A stretch of 64,000 bases of DNA, from assembly GCF_000513855.1 (NCBI RefSeq), contig NZ_KI911318.1:1241327-1305326 (forward strand), in the 5' to 3' direction. Each line of letters starts with the position of its first letter. Position 1 is the first letter of the stretch. This DNA is from Desulfurococcus amylolyticus Z-533 (GTDB lineage Archaea; Thermoproteota; Thermoprotei_A; Sulfolobales; Desulfurococcaceae). Under the pieces are notes generated by a model. It was not told the origin of the DNA, made no database searches, and saw nothing but the letters and a program-made list of their open reading frames with translations. Positions 61,280-64,000 of the stretch are shown piece after piece. The position numbers and the translations under genes were made by a program.

Positions 61280-62704
61280 GTGTTGGGTAGGGTGAAAATA
61301 ATAGCGACCCTTGGACCCAGCATTCGTGATTACAATGTAATTAAGAAAATGATCAAGGAGGGTGTAGCCGGGTTTAGGATCAACTGTGCTCATGGTGATG
61401 AGAATACTTGGATAGAATATGTTAAACTAGTTAGAGACGCGTCCAGTGATCTCGGCAAAGCTATTCCACTAATACTGGATACACCGGGTCCCCAGGTTAG
61501 AAGCGGTGATTTCCAGGAGTTCACTGTAAAGCAAGGCGATAACGTTGTAATTTCATCGAACCCGGGTAATGGTGGTGGAGAGAAAAAGATAATTATTGTT
61601 CCAGCCAAGGAGTTTTACACAGCCGCTTCAACCGGGGACATTATACTCTATGGGGACGGCGAGATATCATTCAGAGTAATTAACACAGGTGAGGACTTCG
61701 TAGAGGTGGTAGTGTTAAACGATGGGGTTGTGAAACCCAGGAAGAAGGTTGTTATAGAGGGGAAGGAGTACCCGGTGGCGTTTCCCAGTGAGGTGGATAG
61801 AAGAGTATTTAAGTTCGCTAGCGATGTAAAAGCGACCTTCGTCGCTCTAAGCTATGTTAGGAGCCTGAAGGATGTGGAATTGGCGAAGGATGTATTATCC
61901 AGGCATGGATGGATGCCCGGCTTCATAGCAAAGATAGAGACGAGGAGCGGATTCATAAATATGGGTGAGATAATCGAGGTGGTTGATGGAGTGATAGTTG
62001 CAAGAGGAGATCTAGGGCTTCACTTCCCTCTCGAGAAACTACCATTGATACAGAAGGAGATAGTAAGGGAGGCAATTAAACATGGTAAGACCGTGATTAT
62101 TGCAACAGAGATATTGGAGTCCATGGTGAATAATCCAAGGCCTAGTAGGAGTGATGTAGTAGACCTATATAATTCCGTGGAAGATCTCGTCGACGCAGTG
62201 TTATTCACTAATGAGACAGCTATTGGGAAATACCCTGTTGAAGTAGTTAGATGGACTAGGAGAATTATTGAGGCAGCCGAGTCCGAGCTTTCCAGGGCAC
62301 TAATATCCGAGTATAGAGGCGCAATCAAAGCTATGAATCTCCTGGATAAATACGTGCAGGGACTCGTACTACTAGCTGAGAGCCTCGGAGGCACTATAGT
62401 AGGTTATAGTAAGACTGGTAGAATGCCTACACTAGTCTCAAAATATAGGCCGCAGATCAAAGTCTATATAGGCGTAAGTAACCGGTTCCTGGCTGAAAAG
62501 CTATCGATAAAGTATGGATTGGAAATCACTGATATGTCCCAGGTCATCCAGGATAACCTTGAAAAGGAGTATGAGGTGGGCGTTGAAAAACTGGTTGAGA
62601 CACTAGTTAAACAGAATTATCTGAGACCTGGCGATATAGTTGTTGAGACATATGCAAAGCCTCAGACAAGTATACATGAAATAAGGATTAGACAAATAAT
62701 TTAG
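61280..62704 (+). CDS. pyk: Pyruvate kinase
   Basis: A 474-residue glycolytic enzyme converting phosphoenolpyruvate and ADP to pyruvate and ATP. KIIATLGPSIRDYNVIKKMI, GFRINCAHGDENTW, ILDTPGPQVRSGDF, IAKIETRSGFINMGEII (catalytic Lys region), VDGVIVARGDLGLHFPLEK and TEILESMVNNPRPSRSDVVD with NETAIGKYPVE are signatures. The C-terminal domain follows. GTG start with AGGTG four bases upstream; co-directional with the DUF1805 gene. Confidence 0.95.
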   Translation: MLGRVKIIATLGPSIRDYNVIKKMIKEGVAGFRINCAHGDENTWIEYVKLVRDASSDLGKAIPLILDTPGPQVRSGDFQEFTVKQGDNVVISSNPGNGGGEKKIIIVPAKEFYTAASTGDIILYGDGEISFRVINTGEDFVEVVVLNDGVVKPRKKVVIEGKEYPVAFPSEVDRRVFKFASDVKATFVALSYVRSLKDVELAKDVLSRHGWMPGFIAKIETRSGFINMGEIIEVVDGVIVARGDLGLHFPLEKLPLIQKEIVREAIKHGKTVIIATEILESMVNNPRPSRSDVVDLYNSVEDLVDAVLFTNETAIGKYPVEVVRWTRRIIEAAESELSRALISEYRGAIKAMNLLDKYVQGLVLLAESLGGTIVGYSKTGRMPTLVSKYRPQIKVYIGVSNRFLAEKLSIKYGLEITDMSQVIQDNLEKEYEVGVEKLVETLVKQNYLRPGDIVVETYAKPQTSIHEIRIRQII

Positions 62705-62717
62705 AACTTTATGAAGA

Positions 62718-62819
62718 AGCCGCCGGCGGGATTTGAACCCGCGTCCACCGGCTTTCCAGCGACTCCGGTTAAATAAGCCGATACGAGGCCGGCGCTCCAC
62801 CGGGCTGAGCTACGGCGGC
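62718..62819 (-). tRNA. tRNA-Thr (anticodon CGT) with intron
   Basis: The acceptor GCCGCCG (complement of 62813-62819) pairs with CGGCGGC, and the discriminator is U73, usual for archaeal threonine tRNAs. The T arm is GCGGGTTCAAATCCCGC. The anticodon stem CCGGC/GCCGG encloses CTCGTA plus about 27 extra bases, giving anticodon CGT and an intron at 37/38. Its 5' end lies 57 bp from the tnpB stop. Confidence 0.88.
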
Positions 62820-62874
62820 ATACCTGGTTATAAAAGATTCAACAAGGAGCGTTATAAAGTTAAGCGCCGTTTGT

Positions 62875-62926
62875 CCCTAGAGGGCTGTTCTGTGCTTTTT
62901 AGGGTCATTTAGGGTCGCCTCTAGGG
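62875..62926 (-). repeat. Inverted repeat spanning the tnpB stop codon
   Basis: CCCTAGAGG (62875-62883) is the exact reverse complement of CCTCTAGGG (62918-62926); the tnpB TAG lies inside the first arm. The loop has two TTTAGGGTC direct repeats. Omega RNAs of TnpB elements commonly overlap the tnpB 3' end, so this may be its terminal hairpin. Confidence 0.5.
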
Positions 62927-64000
62927 ACTTCCGCCTCGCCCACAGGTCACGTGCTATCACCGTGGGTTCATGGGCGGCTGTCGAGCCCAACGGCACGGGG
63001 CTCCCATCTAGGTTGAGGCCCGCGGGGCTTGGAGCACCGCTCCCATCGCCCCGCAGGGCTTTGAGGAGCAAGTTCCACACAGCTGCCGCGTCTCTGTGCC
63101 AAATCTCACCGCCCTTGGTGCACCTCCCAACCCTAGACCCGTCCTCGTAGGCGATCTCCGAGCCGTGGACCGGGCAGAGCCTAGACGTGTTCTTGGGATC
63201 TACATAGATTACTGGTACGCCGTACTCCCTCGCCTTCTCCTCAATTGCCCTCTGTACGCCCTTAAACGATGCCTGAAACACCCTGTGTCTCAGCTGTTCA
63301 TCACTTATTCTAGCAATCATATGTTCAGCCGGTCTCCTCCCAAGCCTCTCCATGACTACGGCATAGCCTCTTCTAGAAGCCTCCCTCACAATTATGTTCG
63401 CGATCTTCCACCTAGCATCCAGCTTCTTCCTCCTTTCATTAAGCTTCTTCAGGATCTTCCTCTTAATTCTGGACTTCACACCGTAGAGCTTATCGTACTT
63501 CTCCTGAATCCTCTTCCTACGGTAGTAGTAGCCGAGAACTATCCTCCCAGTATTTGTCTCGAAGAGATATACAGAGCCGTCGATCAGTGCGGTGACATTG
63601 TTCTCGTTAACATCAACAGGCACAAAGCCGCGTGACCTATGCTCCTCAACATCCTTCACAAAGGTTAGGTAGATTACTAGTCTTCTACCCCTCTTGTCCA
63701 GCTTTATCTTTGCCTCAGAAGCAAGCTTCCAGCCCTTATTCACGTACTTCCAGTACTGCTTGTGCGGTATAACTTCGAGGAGTACCCAGCCCCTATGGGT
63801 AGCTACTTCGATAGATGTCAAACTGTTTGCTCTCCACAGGTGGTCGTCCAGCCAAATAGAGACGCTGTTGACTTCTGGGTGCTCTCTTTCAACCAGCCCT
63901 TTCTTCTTCAGCCTGAGGAAGCTCTTGGCTCTAGCAGAGGCGTCCTGGCATGCTGTGTAAGCGTAGTGGGAGGGGAGATGGGGGTAGAGACTCCTTAGCT
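62877..64000 (-). CDS. tnpB: TnpB-family RNA-guided nuclease (OrfB), 5' end outside the window
   Basis: The reading frame continues past the apparent start at 63821 to the window edge (LYPHLPSHYAYTACQDASAR is still TnpB-like), so this is a partial gene. RuvC residues are Asp in RGFVPVDVNENNVTALI, Glu in GYAVVMERLGR and Asp in WHRDAAAVWNLLL. The zinc finger is of the degenerate CPVHG...CTKGG kind known in some archaeal TnpB proteins. The C-terminal tail (GSGAPSPAGLNLDGSP onward) is long and basic. No tnpA is visible. Confidence 0.88.
   Translation of the reverse strand, partial: LRSLYPHLPSHYAYTACQDASARAKSFLRLKKKGLVEREHPEVNSVSIWLDDHLWRANSLTSIEVATHRGWVLLEVIPHKQYWKYVNKGWKLASEAKIKLDKRGRRLVIYLTFVKDVEEHRSRGFVPVDVNENNVTALIDGSVYLFETNTGRIVLGYYYRRKRIQEKYDKLYGVKSRIKRKILKKLNERRKKLDARWKIANIIVREASRRGYAVVMERLGRRPAEHMIARISDEQLRHRVFQASFKGVQRAIEEKAREYGVPVIYVDPKNTSRLCPVHGSEIAYEDGSRVGRCTKGGEIWHRDAAAVWNLLLKALRGDGSGAPSPAGLNLDGSPVPLGSTAAHEPTVIARDLWARRKSLEATLNDPKKHRTAL

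Noticed and set aside
63821-63821. TTG at 63821 as the tnpB start
   Set aside because: The same frame continues upstream to the window edge with TnpB-like sequence, so the gene is longer and truncated only by the window.

Overview
The window reads as chromosome of a hyperthermophilic crenarchaeon, most likely of the Desulfurococcales (Desulfurococcus/Thermosphaera/Staphylothermus type). Supporting evidence: a reverse gyrase, Alba paralogues, topoisomerase VI, RadA, an Rpo13-like RNA polymerase subunit, Elf1, geranylgeranylglyceryl phosphate synthase, intron-bearing tRNAs, box C/D sRNAs, GGTG-type ribosome binding sites, frequent GTG/TTG starts and very short intergenic spaces. Most of it is housekeeping DNA.

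Layout. 0-4.2 kb: ribosomal operon (SPOUT methyltransferase, uL3, uL4, uL23, uL2) on the minus strand. 4.2-11.1 kb: PAPS-reductase-family protein, Lhr-type helicase, Rpo13-like protein, PCNA. 11.2-14.2 kb: four-subunit 2-oxoacid:ferredoxin oxidoreductase operon. 14.2-18.1 kb: Sec61-beta, MazG, GGGP synthase, Elf1, SWIM protein and a Thr-stalked surface protein. 18.3-28.8 kb: an accessory-looking island beginning beside an intron-bearing tRNA-Pro. It holds a broken Mig-like DNA glycosylase, a secreted NlpC/P60-like hydrolase, an anion-type ABC transporter with a separately encoded AAA-associated domain and a triple operator, a P-type proton ATPase, tRNA-Arg, long decayed stretches, an intact Mig-like glycosylase beside a truncated DNA methyltransferase, and eS25. 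28.9-32.3 kb: a tRNA-maturation cluster (structural splicing-endonuclease subunit, HisRS, RtcB ligase). 32.4-41.8 kb: MtnA, prepilin peptidase, RadA, ThrRS, topoisomerase VI, HIT protein. 41.9-43.9 kb: up to four box C/D sRNAs, two of them textbook 49-nt examples in tandem. 43.8-53.6 kb: small regulators, XPB helicase, and Alba - reverse gyrase - Alba. 53.6-54.5 kb: an odd cluster of inverted and direct repeats followed by RNase P RNA. 54.5-64 kb: Tsr3, TyrRS, methionine aminopeptidase, 5S rRNA, pyruvate kinase, intron-bearing tRNA-Ala and tRNA-Thr, and a TnpB running off the end.

The genes cohere as information processing. RNase P RNA, splicing endonuclease, RtcB and three intron-containing tRNAs give most of a tRNA maturation pathway; sRNA guides, Tsr3 and the SPOUT protein point to rRNA modification; reverse gyrase, topoisomerase VI and Alba handle DNA topology. 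Mobile DNA is mainly TnpB-related: one gene, several solo right-end-like hairpins, and a two-copy 170-nt element. No CRISPR array or cas gene was recognised. All calls come from reading sequence by eye; family names rest on remembered motifs, not on searches.
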